DNA of 64,000 nucleotides, taken from NCBI RefSeq assembly GCF_007994985.1, contig NZ_VOQF01000014.1, positions 1 through 64,000 of the forward strand, in the 5' to 3' direction. The DNA is from Metabacillus litoralis. Its GTDB lineage: Bacteria > Bacillota > Bacilli > Bacillales > Bacillaceae. Under the pieces are notes generated by a model. It saw only the letters and a list, made by a program, of their open reading frames with translations, was not told the DNA's origin and ran no database searches. The translations under genes and the position numbers were made by a program. This document shows positions 48,988-57,202 of this stretch, piece after piece (within the stretch, counting starts at the first letter, position 1; every line of letters begins with the position of its first letter).

Positions 48988-49659
48988 ATGATGAAAAAAC
49001 AACAATTAGCACTTATATATATTATCCTATTATTTGCAGGGGCAATCGCAAATGTTTATAAAGAACCAGTAGCAGCAACAAGCACAGAGGAACCAGTGGT
49101 GATACCAGATGAGGCCATTCGTTTACGAATTCTAGCTAATAGTAATTCTGATGAAGACCAGGAATTAAAAAGAAAGATTCGTGATGAAGTGAATAAAGAA
49201 ATCACAGAATGGGTGGAAGAATTAACTTCTGTAGATGCTGCTAGAAAATTAATTCAATCAAGATTACCCGAAATAGAAGCTATTGTGGAAGATGTTCTAG
49301 AAAAGGAAAATATACAACAATCATATTCAGTAGATTTTGATAATGTTAGCTTTCCAACTAAGCTATATGGCAATTTTATTTACCCAGCAGGAGATTACGA
49401 AGCAATTCTTATTAGCTTAGGTGAAGCAGAAGGTGCTAACTGGTGGTGTGTACTCTTCCCACCATTATGTTTCCTAGACTTTTCAAATGGTGAGGCTGTT
49501 GCAAATGCAGAAGAAACCGAAGAGAAGCAAGTAGCTGAAAACGACCAAGCTAAATCAACAGAGAAAGCAGCAGCTCTTGTTATAGATGAAGAAGATGAGA
49601 AAGAAGAAGTAGAAGTGAAATTCTTCTTAGTAGAGTGGTTCGAAGGGATATTTTCATAA
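48988..49659 (+). CDS. spoIIR: Stage II sporulation protein R
   Basis: Forespore signal protein secreted into the intermembrane space to activate SpoIIGA, which then processes pro-SigE. 223 residues, near the B. subtilis length. N-terminal signal anchor (about 5-22), the family core AIRLRILANSNSDEDQELKRKIRDEV, then YPAGDYEAILISLGEAEGANWWCVLFPPLCF with its conserved WWC. The C-terminal part is acidic and variable, ending in FFLVEWFEGIF. GGGAGG precedes ATG 48988 (ATG 48991 also possible). Confidence 0.93.
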   Translation: MMKKQQLALIYIILLFAGAIANVYKEPVAATSTEEPVVIPDEAIRLRILANSNSDEDQELKRKIRDEVNKEITEWVEELTSVDAARKLIQSRLPEIEAIVEDVLEKENIQQSYSVDFDNVSFPTKLYGNFIYPAGDYEAILISLGEAEGANWWCVLFPPLCFLDFSNGEAVANAEETEEKQVAENDQAKSTEKAAALVIDEEDEKEEVEVKFFLVEWFEGIFS

Positions 49660-49670
49660 GGTAGGAAAAA

Positions 49671-49697
49671 GGCGGGGGTCAGACCCCCGCTTTTTTT
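49671..49697 (+). terminator. spoIIR terminator with GGGGTCAGACCCC core
   Basis: GCGGGGGTC and GACCCCCGC around a single A, then eight T. Same core as the hairpin at 2332. Confidence 0.9.
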
Positions 49698-49760
49698 TGG
49701 AATAAAACTAGATTTCATCTCATAGAGTTGTAGTAGAGAAAAATGATATGGGGTGAGATC

Positions 49761-50204
49761 ATGTTTTATCAGTTAAAAATAGCAGAAGAAAAGGATCTTG
49801 GTAGATTAACAGATTTTGTCGAAAAAGCTGGTGTAAGTTCTGATGGTGTATCAGAAATTATTGATTATTTTGTACTAATGGAAAATGGAGAAAATGAGAT
49901 TGTTGCGACTATTGGCGTTCAACCATTAAATGAAAATGGATTGTTAAGGTCTTTAGTAGTGTCAGATAAGCTTAAACAAGCACATATCCTAACACTTTTC
50001 CAAAGTATTCAAACATTAGCTGAGAAAAAAGGTATTAATCATTTATTTTTGGTAACTAATAAAGAAGCATCAGTTCAATTTTTATCACTAATGGGCTTCG
50101 AAGAGATAGATTTTAAAGCAATTCCAAAGGATCTTTTAACTTTAGAGCATATGAATGGCTCACTTAAAGAAGAAAATGCAAAGATTATGAGAAGAACTGC
50201 TTAA
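49761..50204 (+). CDS. ywlB: GNAT-family acetyltransferase YwlB
   Basis: 147-residue N-acetyltransferase of the GCN5 fold: GENEIVATIGVQPLNENGLLRSLVVSD (strands 3-4) and LFLVTNKEASVQFLSLMGFEEID near the end. The acetyl-CoA pyrophosphate loop is degenerate, so the activity is uncertain. ATG 49761 has GGGGTGAG at 5 nt; the ATG at 49743 lies before this site. Position is that of B. subtilis ywlB. Confidence 0.85.
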   Translation: MFYQLKIAEEKDLGRLTDFVEKAGVSSDGVSEIIDYFVLMENGENEIVATIGVQPLNENGLLRSLVVSDKLKQAHILTLFQSIQTLAEKKGINHLFLVTNKEASVQFLSLMGFEEIDFKAIPKDLLTLEHMNGSLKEENAKIMRRTA

Positions 50205-50707
50205 TATCCACACAGTTATCCACATTACTGCAAGTCTTATCCACAAATTGTGGATAAGACTTGTTTTATTATAGGACTTCTTTTATACTTTCAAGAGTCA
50301 AGAATCTACAAAACCGCGAAATTTGTAGATAAATCGAACGGTTGCAAAAGGAGTTATTATAGATGAAAACGAAACTTTGGACTGTGGATGATCTTAGTAA
50401 CTTATCCACTAGTTATCCACAAATCACACAGGCAGCAGATTTTATCCGAAATAATGAGGTTGTCGCTTTTCCAACTGAAACGGTGTATGGGCTAGGAGCA
50501 AATGCATGCTCAGATGATGCTGTAAGAAAAATCTTTGAAGCAAAGGGTAGACCAAGCGATAATCCACTAATTGTCCACATTGCATCAATTGAACAGCTAG
50601 AGGAAATCGTTGAAGATGTATCTGGTTATGCCTATCAACTAATTAAAGCCTTTTGGCCGGGTCCATTAACACTAGTATTAAGAAAAAAGGCAAATCAGTT
50701 ATCCACA
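50204..50707. promoter_or_regulatory. DnaA-box cluster at ywlB-ywlC
   Basis: Perfect TTATCCACA boxes at 50216-50224, 50237-50245, 50249-50257 (reverse strand), 50413-50421 and 50699-50707. One-mismatch boxes lie at 50204-50212 (ATATCCACA), 50402-50410 (TTATCCACT) and 50571-50579 (TTGTCCACA). Three perfect boxes and one variant lie between the two genes, the others within ywlC. B. subtilis has DnaA-box clusters outside oriC that bind DnaA stably; I recall one at ywlB-ywlC. A role in titrating DnaA or in controlling ywlC is inferred. Confidence 0.85.
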
Positions 50708-51409
50708 TTCGTGACGGCGGGCTTAGATACAGTTGCAGTGAGAATGCCAAATCATCCAGTTGCTTTAGAGATCATTGCTAAATCAGGGGTCCCGGTCGCT
50801 GCGCCAAGTGCGAATCGATCTGGAAAACCAAGTCCAACACAAGCTAACCATGTCTATCATGACCTTGATGGAAAAATAAGCGGAATCATTGACGGAGGCC
50901 CAACAGGTGTTGGTGTTGAATCAACAGTCCTTGATTGTACATCAGATATCCCAACAATCCTTCGACCAGGTGGAATAACAAAACAACAACTAGAGTCAAT
51001 CATTGGAAAAGTTAATGTCGATCAAGCACTAATTGAAGAAGGTCATACTCCAAAATCACCTGGAATGAAATACACCCATTACGCACCAAATGCACCTGTT
51101 GTGATCATAGATGGAAGTCATAAATATATGCAAAACATAATTAATCAATATGAAGAGCAAGGTAAGAATGTAGGTGTACTCACAACAGAAGAAGGATTAA
51201 ATCACTTTCAAGCACAAAAAGTAATTGCCTGTGGAACGCGTAAAGACCTGAATACAGTTGCAGCAAATCTTTATGACGTACTACGCCAATTTGATAAAGA
51301 AGAAGTTGACGTTATTATAAGTGAAAGCTTCCCCCTAGATGGAGTCGGTGAAGCAATCATGAACAGATTACTAAAAGCAGCAGGAAACAATGTGATTGTG
51401 GAAGAGTGA
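50363..51409 (+). CDS. ywlC: Threonylcarbamoyl-AMP synthase (Sua5 type)
   Basis: Makes threonylcarbamoyl-AMP from threonine, bicarbonate and ATP for the t6A37 tRNA modification. 348 residues, so the long two-domain form: YrdC domain (about 20-210; FPTETVYGLGANACSD, KGRPSDNPLIVHI, VAAPSANRSGKPSPT) plus C-terminal Sua5 domain. The linker KSPGMKYTHYAPNAPV is characteristic. Start ATG 50363 with AAAGGAG. DnaA boxes lie in its promoter region and inside the gene, which is unusual. Confidence 0.94.
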   Translation: MKTKLWTVDDLSNLSTSYPQITQAADFIRNNEVVAFPTETVYGLGANACSDDAVRKIFEAKGRPSDNPLIVHIASIEQLEEIVEDVSGYAYQLIKAFWPGPLTLVLRKKANQLSTFVTAGLDTVAVRMPNHPVALEIIAKSGVPVAAPSANRSGKPSPTQANHVYHDLDGKISGIIDGGPTGVGVESTVLDCTSDIPTILRPGGITKQQLESIIGKVNVDQALIEEGHTPKSPGMKYTHYAPNAPVVIIDGSHKYMQNIINQYEEQGKNVGVLTTEEGLNHFQAQKVIACGTRKDLNTVAANLYDVLRQFDKEEVDVIISESFPLDGVGEAIMNRLLKAAGNNVIVEE

Positions 51410-51584
51410 ATGATTTGATTTCCGAGCTAGTAGTTTGCTTTCTGAAAATTAATTTTCGAGTAGTTTTATTCCGAGGTTATCGTGAATGATCATTTATATA
51501 GAGAAATGTTGAATACAACTGTGAACTAAGTTTTTTTATAACAACTTATATTTTGGTACTTTATATAGAAATGTAAACTATTTA

Positions 51585-51714
51585 GGTTGATTGTAGCGAA
51601 AGGTGCGAGACTCCTGCGGGAGCAGCGGGACAGGTGAGATCCCACAGGCGCTTGCGCCGAGGAAGCTCACCGCACGCCCCGCGGAAAGCGAGCAACCTGT
51701 AGCGGAAATCAACC
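51585..51714. repeat. GC-rich intergenic element, subtype A, copy 3
   Basis: 130 bp, GGTTGATT to AATCAACC, same orientation as the copy at 11387, in the ywlC-mntP gap (431 nt). The rest of the gap is AT-rich, and I do not see a manganese riboswitch. Confidence 0.85.
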
Positions 51715-51840
51715 AACCCGCTACACTTTATTAGACTCCCTTAAATAGAAATATCTGGTCTCAGGTTTCAAAACATCATAATGTTCTATTCCAAATCGGA
51801 CGTGCATAAAGTTAAATAGGCGTGTCCGAGGAGGGGGAAC

Positions 51841-52401
51841 ATGGATATTCAATCAATAATCGGTGAATTAATCACACTATTAATAATGGCTTTAGCTTTA
51901 GGAATGGACGCATTTTCCGTAGGCCTTGGAATGGGCTTAATTAAGTTGAGATTACGACAAATATTCTACATTGGTGTAACAATCGGTGTTTTTCATATAT
52001 GGATGCCGCTAGTTGGTATGTTAATTGGACGACTTTTAACTGACACCTTTGGAACAATTGCAACTTTATTAGGCGGAGGTCTCTTAATACTATTAGGAAT
52101 ACAAATGGTTTTTTCATCATTTAAAAAAGACGACGAACCACTGATCACTCCTGTAGGCTTTGGGTTAATTGTATTTGCGCTAAGTGTAAGCTTAGATAGC
52201 TTTTCAGTTGGCTTAAGTTTAGGGATTTATGGAGCCAAAACATTCCTGACTGTCGCTATTTTCGGGATCGTAAGTATGGTTCTAACATGGTTGGGTTTAC
52301 TAGTTGGAAAAAGAGTGCAAAATTGGCTTGGCTCATACAGCGAAGCACTAGGTGGCGCCATTTTATTAGCATTTGGAATTAAGCTTCTATTACCTTTTTA
52401 A
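51841..52401 (+). CDS. mntP: Manganese efflux pump MntP
   Basis: 186-residue inner-membrane exporter with six helices arranged as an inverted repeat. Conserved acidic motifs [12 protein letters not shown] (helix 1) and [12 protein letters not shown] (helix 4) are the metal path. Occupies the ywlD position of B. subtilis. Start ATG 51841 with GAGGAGGGGG. Confidence 0.92.
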   Translation: MDIQSIIGELITLLIMALALGMDAFSVGLGMGLIKLRLRQIFYIGVTIGVFHIWMPLVGMLIGRLLTDTFGTIATLLGGGLLILLGIQMVFSSFKKDDEPLITPVGFGLIVFALSVSLDSFSVGLSLGIYGAKTFLTVAIFGIVSMVLTWLGLLVGKRVQNWLGSYSEALGGAILLAFGIKLLLPF

Positions 52402-52440
52402 TTGAAAAATCGGTATAAGTAATAGACAGGGAGAATAGAA

Positions 52441-53205
52441 ATGATCGAATCATTTAAAGTACATATGACCCAATTAAACGAGGAAAGAAATATCAGAATC
52501 TATCTTCCAAGAAAATATGAGAAAGAAGATAAACGATATCAAGTGCTGTATATGCATGATGGACAAAATGTTTTTCAAAGTACTGATGCAATTGGTGGTG
52601 TTTCTTTAGAATTAGAAAACCATTTAGATGATAATGGTATAGAGATAATCGTTGTAGCAATCGATCAAAATAGTAAGAAACGAGTAGATGAATATTGTCC
52701 ATGGGTGAACGGTGAATATAGCAAGGAAATCTTTGGTTTGACTGAAACAACAGGTGGCTCTGGGAAAGAATATATTGATTTTGTTGTTAACGATCTAAAG
52801 CCACTTATCGATAGAAAGTACCGAACAAAAAAAGATGTAACTTCAATTGCAGGTATTTCATTAGGTGGATTAATCTCCACTTATGCTGCATGCTGTTATC
52901 CACAAGTGTTTAAGAAAGTCGCAGTATTATCTTCTGCTTTCTATAGAAATCAGGAACAAATAGAAAAACTTTTAATAGAAACAGATTTATCTTTTGTTAA
53001 TGGATTTTATATCGATTGCGGAACAGCAGAGGCGAAGAAGGATATTAGAATTAGTGAAGAGTTTTTGGCTTCAAATGAAAAAATCTATCATATTTTAAAT
53101 AAGAAGCATCATCATGTTATATTTGAAAAGCATCATGATGCAGAACATAGCTATACGGAATTTAAAAAAAGAGTTCCGAAGATGATTTCTTTTATAATAG
53201 ATTAA
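52441..53205 (+). CDS. Esterase of the alpha/beta hydrolase (putative esterase) family
   Basis: 254 residues, cytosolic. Fold features: RIYLPRKYEKEDKRYQVLYMHDGQN at the start, the nucleophile elbow GISLGG (Ser about 143), an acidic residue in DCGTAEAKKD and a C-terminal His in EHSYTEFKKRV. Relatives include siderophore and acyl-glucan esterases; the substrate is unknown. It starts 39 nt after mntP with AGGGAGA, so cotranscription is possible. The 355-bp element begins directly after its stop codon. Confidence 0.82.
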   Translation: MIESFKVHMTQLNEERNIRIYLPRKYEKEDKRYQVLYMHDGQNVFQSTDAIGGVSLELENHLDDNGIEIIVVAIDQNSKKRVDEYCPWVNGEYSKEIFGLTETTGGSGKEYIDFVVNDLKPLIDRKYRTKKDVTSIAGISLGGLISTYAACCYPQVFKKVAVLSSAFYRNQEQIEKLLIETDLSFVNGFYIDCGTAEAKKDIRISEEFLASNEKIYHILNKKHHHVIFEKHHDAEHSYTEFKKRVPKMISFIID

Positions 53206-53206
53206 T

Positions 53207-53561
53207 GAAGAGGCTGGGACATAAATATTTAAGCTAAAGATAAACCCGAATTATTAGGTGATATGTCAATTAAACATTCGCCTAATATCTCGGGTTTTTA
53301 TTTGCTTTCTTCAATAGATTTTTTGATTTTGCATACTTTTTTTAAGAACTAGTGTAATGGAGCGGAAGACATTTGACTCCTGCGGGTGCAGAGGAAAGGC
53401 TGAGACCCCACAGGCGCGCAGCTTACGAGGAGGCTCAGCTTCCTCCCCGCGGAAAGCAAATGTCTGCAGCGCAATGGAACGAACTTATTTCTTTCAACTT
53501 AACTGAATTTAGATTTATTCGCCTTTTTGTATGACATCTTTAATTATGTCCCAGCCTCTTC
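53207..53561. repeat. 355-bp hairpin element, copy 2, filling a convergent gap
   Basis: Terminal inverted repeats GAAGAGGCTGGGACATAA and TTATGTCCCAGCCTCTTC, perfect over at least 17 bp. Internal hairpin at 53250-53297 (TTATTAGG with CCTAATA, closed by ACCCGA and CGGGT) and GC-rich subtype B core (53352-53480). It occupies essentially the whole space between the stops of the esterase and the CobW gene. Confidence 0.88.
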
Positions 53562-53566
53562 GTTTT

Positions 53567-54547
53567 CTATGTTAAGTGTAAAAAGGTTTGCTCGTAAGAT
53601 TCTTTTATTGCATCACTATTAATTCCGTTACCGATTAAGATTATGATTGGTTTTAAACCATTTTTTGATTTTACTTCTTCTAATGCAAGCTTTTTAGATG
53701 CGTATTGAAATGAATATAAATTTGAGTCTTTATGAAACTGAACGATTCCTTTTCCTCTGAAAACATTTTCTGGTAAACCTTTTAACCACTTCTCAAATAC
53801 CTTTTTATCAAATAGTGGTATATCTTCCAACTTAACAGCTTTAATAGCCGCATGGTTAACATGATCATGACTACATGATGAATCTACTGAACATCCGCAT
53901 GCAGATACTTGTTTGTCTGTTAAGTTAATTGTACGTACTCTCTCCGTCAACAGCTCAGCTACTGAGACATCTCCATATGAAGCACTAACAATTGGTATTT
54001 CTTCATGAACTAATTTCTTAATTTGAGTATGAATTTTATCGAGTTTTTTTTCGGAAACAAGATCTGTTTTATTTAAAATAATAAACGAAGCACTCGTAAT
54101 TTGTTCCTTTAATAGTGTTCGAACCTCTTTTGAGCTAGAAAAAATACTTTGGTAGTCTAGGTAATTACTTGCATCTACTAAACTAATAACTGATTGTAAA
54201 TTAAATTGATCAATATATAGTGGGCTTGAAAGCGCCTCGATAATTTCATTAGGGTTCGCAACACCAGTACCTTCTATTAACAAGATGTCGACAGGATTTT
54301 TGACAAATTGATCTAAAGTTGTTTTTAAATCCTCTTGAATAGAGCAACAAATACAACCGTTTAAAAGCTCATACATTTGTTCCTTATCAAATAGATGGTT
54401 CTCAACATTTGTATCGCCAAGCTCATTGAGGATTATACCAAGCTTTTGTCCTCTTGTATTGCATTCTTCAACGAGTTTTTTCAACACAGTTGTTTTACCA
54501 CTTCCTAAAAATCCACTAATTATATAAACATTTATAGGTAGTTTCAA
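53567..54547 (-). CDS. CobW/COG0523 metal-chaperone GTPase, zinc-linked
   Basis: G3E GTPase of 326 residues: Walker A GFLGSGKTT, the metal motif GCICCS (CxCC), Walker B LLIEGTGVANP and NKTD. A His/Cys-rich insertion (CGCSVDSSCSHDHVNHA) precedes the C-terminal CobW domain. Relatives under Zur (YciC, ZagA) deliver zinc to target enzymes. TTG 54547 is chosen: GAGGGG lies 6 nt upstream and the product starts MKLPINVYIISGF; the frame is open to 54637, but that DNA carries the promoter. A Zur-like box overlaps its -10. Divergent from zinc-dependent alkaline phosphatase. Confidence 0.9.
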   Translation of the reverse strand: MKLPINVYIISGFLGSGKTTVLKKLVEECNTRGQKLGIILNELGDTNVENHLFDKEQMYELLNGCICCSIQEDLKTTLDQFVKNPVDILLIEGTGVANPNEIIEALSSPLYIDQFNLQSVISLVDASNYLDYQSIFSSSKEVRTLLKEQITSASFIILNKTDLVSEKKLDKIHTQIKKLVHEEIPIVSASYGDVSVAELLTERVRTINLTDKQVSACGCSVDSSCSHDHVNHAAIKAVKLEDIPLFDKKVFEKWLKGLPENVFRGKGIVQFHKDSNLYSFQYASKKLALEEVKSKNGLKPIIILIGNGINSDAIKESYEQTFLHLT

Positions 54548-54579
54548 CACAAACCCCTCACTTTTCATTATTGGTATCA

Positions 54580-54625
54580 AATAGGAATCGTTACGATTAT
54601 ACACGTATATTATACACTTCGACAA
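54580..54625 (-). promoter_or_regulatory. Promoter with Zur-like box for the CobW gene
   Basis: On the minus strand, TTGTCG (54620-54625), N18, TATAAT (54596-54601). The stretch 54580-54598 (AATAGGAATCGTTACGATT) matches the B. subtilis Zur box AATCGTAAT-N-ATTACGATT at 15 of 18 defined positions and overlaps the -10. Zinc repression is inferred. Confidence 0.75.
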
Positions 54626-54640
54626 GCAATTCCTCAAAAA

Positions 54641-54711
54641 TTTACAAAAAATTTACCTTATCTACAAAATATATACATTTTCCCTTAACATTTACAAACT
54701 ACCATTATAGT
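54641..54711 (+). promoter_or_regulatory. PhoP-like repeats and -10 before the alkaline phosphatase genes
   Basis: TTTACA (54641) and TTTACC (54652) are 11 bp apart; TCTACA (54661) and TATACA (54672) are 11 bp apart; TTAACA (54685) and TTTACA (54691) follow. A -10-like TATAGT is at 54706-54711. Tandem TT[ATC]ACA repeats at 11-bp steps and a missing good -35 are typical of PhoP-activated promoters. Confidence 0.6.
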
Positions 54712-54745
54712 TGTGAGAAAAATAGATTAAGGGAGGAATATGATA

Positions 54746-57097
54746 GTGGTAGTTAAAAGAGGCTTTACTAAGAAACTAGTTACTCTTGGTGTTATATCAT
54801 CATTAGTAATCGGTAGTTTTGCTGGATTAAATCAAGAAACAGCAAAAGCTAATACCGCAGAAACACCAGAAATCAAGAATGTAATTTTCTTAATCGGAGA
54901 TGGAATGGGACCTTCGACAGTAACAGCACATCGTTATATGATGGATAACCCTGACACAAAACAGATTGAACTTACTGAATTTGACAAGTATTTAGTAGGA
55001 ATGCAAACTACATACCCAGATGATCCTGCACAAAACATTACAGATTCCGCATCAGCTGCAACAGCAATGGCATCAGGAATTAAAACGTACAATAATGCGA
55101 TCGGAATGGATAATGAAAAAAATCCATACGAAACAGTACTTGAGCAAGCGAAAGAAGATGGAAAAGCAACTGGATTAGTTGCAACTTCAGAGGTAACACA
55201 TGCAACACCAGCATCTTATGGTGCACATGATGAAAGTCGTAGAAATATGGATGCGATTGCAAACGATTATTTTGATGAGCTGGTTAATGGTAATCATAAA
55301 ATTGACGTTATTCTTGGTGGTGGCTCTAAAAACTTCGTACCAGAAGATGGTCGAAAAATCGATAATCGTAATCTAGCAGAAGAATTCCAGAAAAAAGGCT
55401 ATAGCTATGTAACGAATAAAGATGAACTAATGAAAGATGAAAATGGACAAGTATTAGGATTGTTTGCAAAGGGCGGTCTTCCAAAAATGATCGACCGTGA
55501 TGACAGCATTCCTTCTCTTGAGGACATGACATCTGCTGCTATTGAGCGCTTAAGTAAAGATGAGCAAGGCTTCTTTTTAATGGTAGAAGGCAGTCAAATC
55601 GACTGGGCTGAGCATGACAATGATATTGTTGGAACAATGAGTGAAATGAACGATTTTGAACAAGCCTTTAAAGCTGCAATCGATTTTGCTAAACAAGATG
55701 AGCACACATTAGTTGTGACAACAGCTGACCATGCAACAGGGGGTTTATCTTTAGGAGCTAACACGAAGGCTAAACCAAATGGAGATTATAATTTCCACGT
55801 TAATCCTATTCAAGCTTTCTCGAAAACACCTGACTATATCGCTGCTGAAATCTATGCAGCTGGAGCTGGTGCAGATGTTGTAGGAATTATGCAAAAGCAT
55901 ATTGATTCAAGCTTCTATAATCAAATTACAAATGAAGAAATCCAAGCGGTAAAAGATGCTGCTGCAGCAACAGATGGTATTGCAATTGATAATGCAATCG
56001 AAGCTATTGTTAATGATCATTCCGTAACAGGCTGGACAACTGGTGGACATACTGGTGAAGACGTTCCTGTTTACGCATTTGGTCCACAAAGCGATCGTTT
56101 TGCTGGATTAATCGATAATACAGACCAAGCGAAAATTATCTTCCAACTATTAGAAGAAAATAAAATGCCAGAAACACCTGAAGTACCAGAAAACCCAGAA
56201 ACACCTGAAGTACCAGAAAATCCAGAAACACCTGAAGTGCCAGAAACACCAGAAGTGCCAGAAAATCCAGAAACACCTGAAGTACCAGAAAACCCAGAAA
56301 CACCAGAAACACCGAACCCAGAAACACCTGAAGTACCAGAAAACCCAGAAAACCCAGAAAACCCAGAAACACCAGAAACACCAGGTGATGAAACAGAGCA
56401 ACCAAAACCACAAGAACTTAAAGTAACAATGAAAAATGGTAAAGCTACAATTGATACAGAGGACTTAAAGTCATTAGAAGACGGTTCGACAGCTGTTCTT
56501 GATTTTAAAGATGTATACAATGTGGAGCTATCTTTAAGTAAAGATCAAATTGAATTATTAAAAGCTAAAAACATTGATCTTCACATGAAAAATAAAGATG
56601 TAAAAGTAAATGTTCCTTTTGAAAACCTTCCAGAAGGTGATGTGAAAATTAAGGTAGAACGCATGAAAGACATTGATGATGCTCTAAGTGCTGTTTACGA
56701 TTTCACAATCTTTGCAGGAGATAAAGCAGTTCATCAATTTAAAGAAGAAATGACGTTAGAATTTAATGTAACTGGTGAAGTAGAAAAAGAAGAAGATGCG
56801 AAACTATTCTACTATAACGAAGAAGATAAGAAGTGGGAGTTAGTTGGTGGAGAATATAAAAATGGTGTTGTAACAGCAGGTACAGACCACTTTAGTTCTT
56901 TCGCGGTATTTGAATTAGAGATGGATAATGCAAAAGACGTTGATAAACTGAAAAAGCTTCCAGCAACTGAGGGAGGATATGGCTTACCTCAAACAGCTAC
57001 TAATGTGTTTAATTTACTAGGATTAGGAATTGTTGTTTTACTAGCAGCTGGTGCGATCTTCTTTTACCAAAGAAGAAAAACGAAATTGAACGTTTGA
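54746..57097 (+). CDS. Wall-anchored alkaline phosphatase
   Basis: Zinc/magnesium phosphomonoesterase of 783 residues. Signal peptide (about 1-33, ending AKA). PhoA domain (about 40-470) with LIGDGMGPSTV (metal), DSASAATAMASG (catalytic Ser), HATPASYGAHDESR, EGSQIDWAEHDND, TTADHATGG and TGGHTGEDVPVYA. Then a Pro/Glu repeat linker, a C-terminal module (about 556-727) homologous to that of the giant phosphoesterase, LPQTA at about 747, hydrophobic helix and RRK tail. GTG 54746 is preferred to ATG 54740: spacing from GGAGG is 9 nt, and MVVKRGFTKKLV then aligns with MVFKRSITKKLV of the next gene. Confidence 0.92.
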   Translation: MVVKRGFTKKLVTLGVISSLVIGSFAGLNQETAKANTAETPEIKNVIFLIGDGMGPSTVTAHRYMMDNPDTKQIELTEFDKYLVGMQTTYPDDPAQNITDSASAATAMASGIKTYNNAIGMDNEKNPYETVLEQAKEDGKATGLVATSEVTHATPASYGAHDESRRNMDAIANDYFDELVNGNHKIDVILGGGSKNFVPEDGRKIDNRNLAEEFQKKGYSYVTNKDELMKDENGQVLGLFAKGGLPKMIDRDDSIPSLEDMTSAAIERLSKDEQGFFLMVEGSQIDWAEHDNDIVGTMSEMNDFEQAFKAAIDFAKQDEHTLVVTTADHATGGLSLGANTKAKPNGDYNFHVNPIQAFSKTPDYIAAEIYAAGAGADVVGIMQKHIDSSFYNQITNEEIQAVKDAAAATDGIAIDNAIEAIVNDHSVTGWTTGGHTGEDVPVYAFGPQSDRFAGLIDNTDQAKIIFQLLEENKMPETPEVPENPETPEVPENPETPEVPETPEVPENPETPEVPENPETPETPNPETPEVPENPENPENPETPETPGDETEQPKPQELKVTMKNGKATIDTEDLKSLEDGSTAVLDFKDVYNVELSLSKDQIELLKAKNIDLHMKNKDVKVNVPFENLPEGDVKIKVERMKDIDDALSAVYDFTIFAGDKAVHQFKEEMTLEFNVTGEVEKEEDAKLFYYNEEDKKWELVGGEYKNGVVTAGTDHFSSFAVFELEMDNAKDVDKLKKLPATEGGYGLPQTATNVFNLLGLGIVVLLAAGAIFFYQRRKTKLNV
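56164..56395 (+). repeat. Coding repeat of PETPEVPEN units in the phosphatase linker
   Basis: Tandem near-identical copies encoding PETPEVPEN and shortened variants; flexible spacer between the phosphatase domain and the wall module. Confidence 0.9.
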
Positions 57098-57122
57098 TAA
57101 TTTAACTAAGCTTAATACAGTT

Positions 57123-57148
57123 AGGACGGGAGGTACACCAGTACTTCC
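57123..57148 (+). terminator. Weak hairpin between the two alkaline phosphatase genes
   Basis: GACGGGAGGTAC pairs with GTACTTCCGTC with one bulge and a 4-nt loop; no long T-run. May only attenuate, so the second gene could be read through from the first. Confidence 0.45.
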
Positions 57149-57202
57149 GTCTTCTCTACATTAAGAGATTACTAGCATTATAAGAAATTAGGAGGGAAAT
57201 CC

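Noticed and set aside
51715-51840. Manganese (yybP-ykoY) riboswitch before mntP
   Set aside because: I looked for the conserved paired loops and did not find them; the stretch is short and AT-rich.
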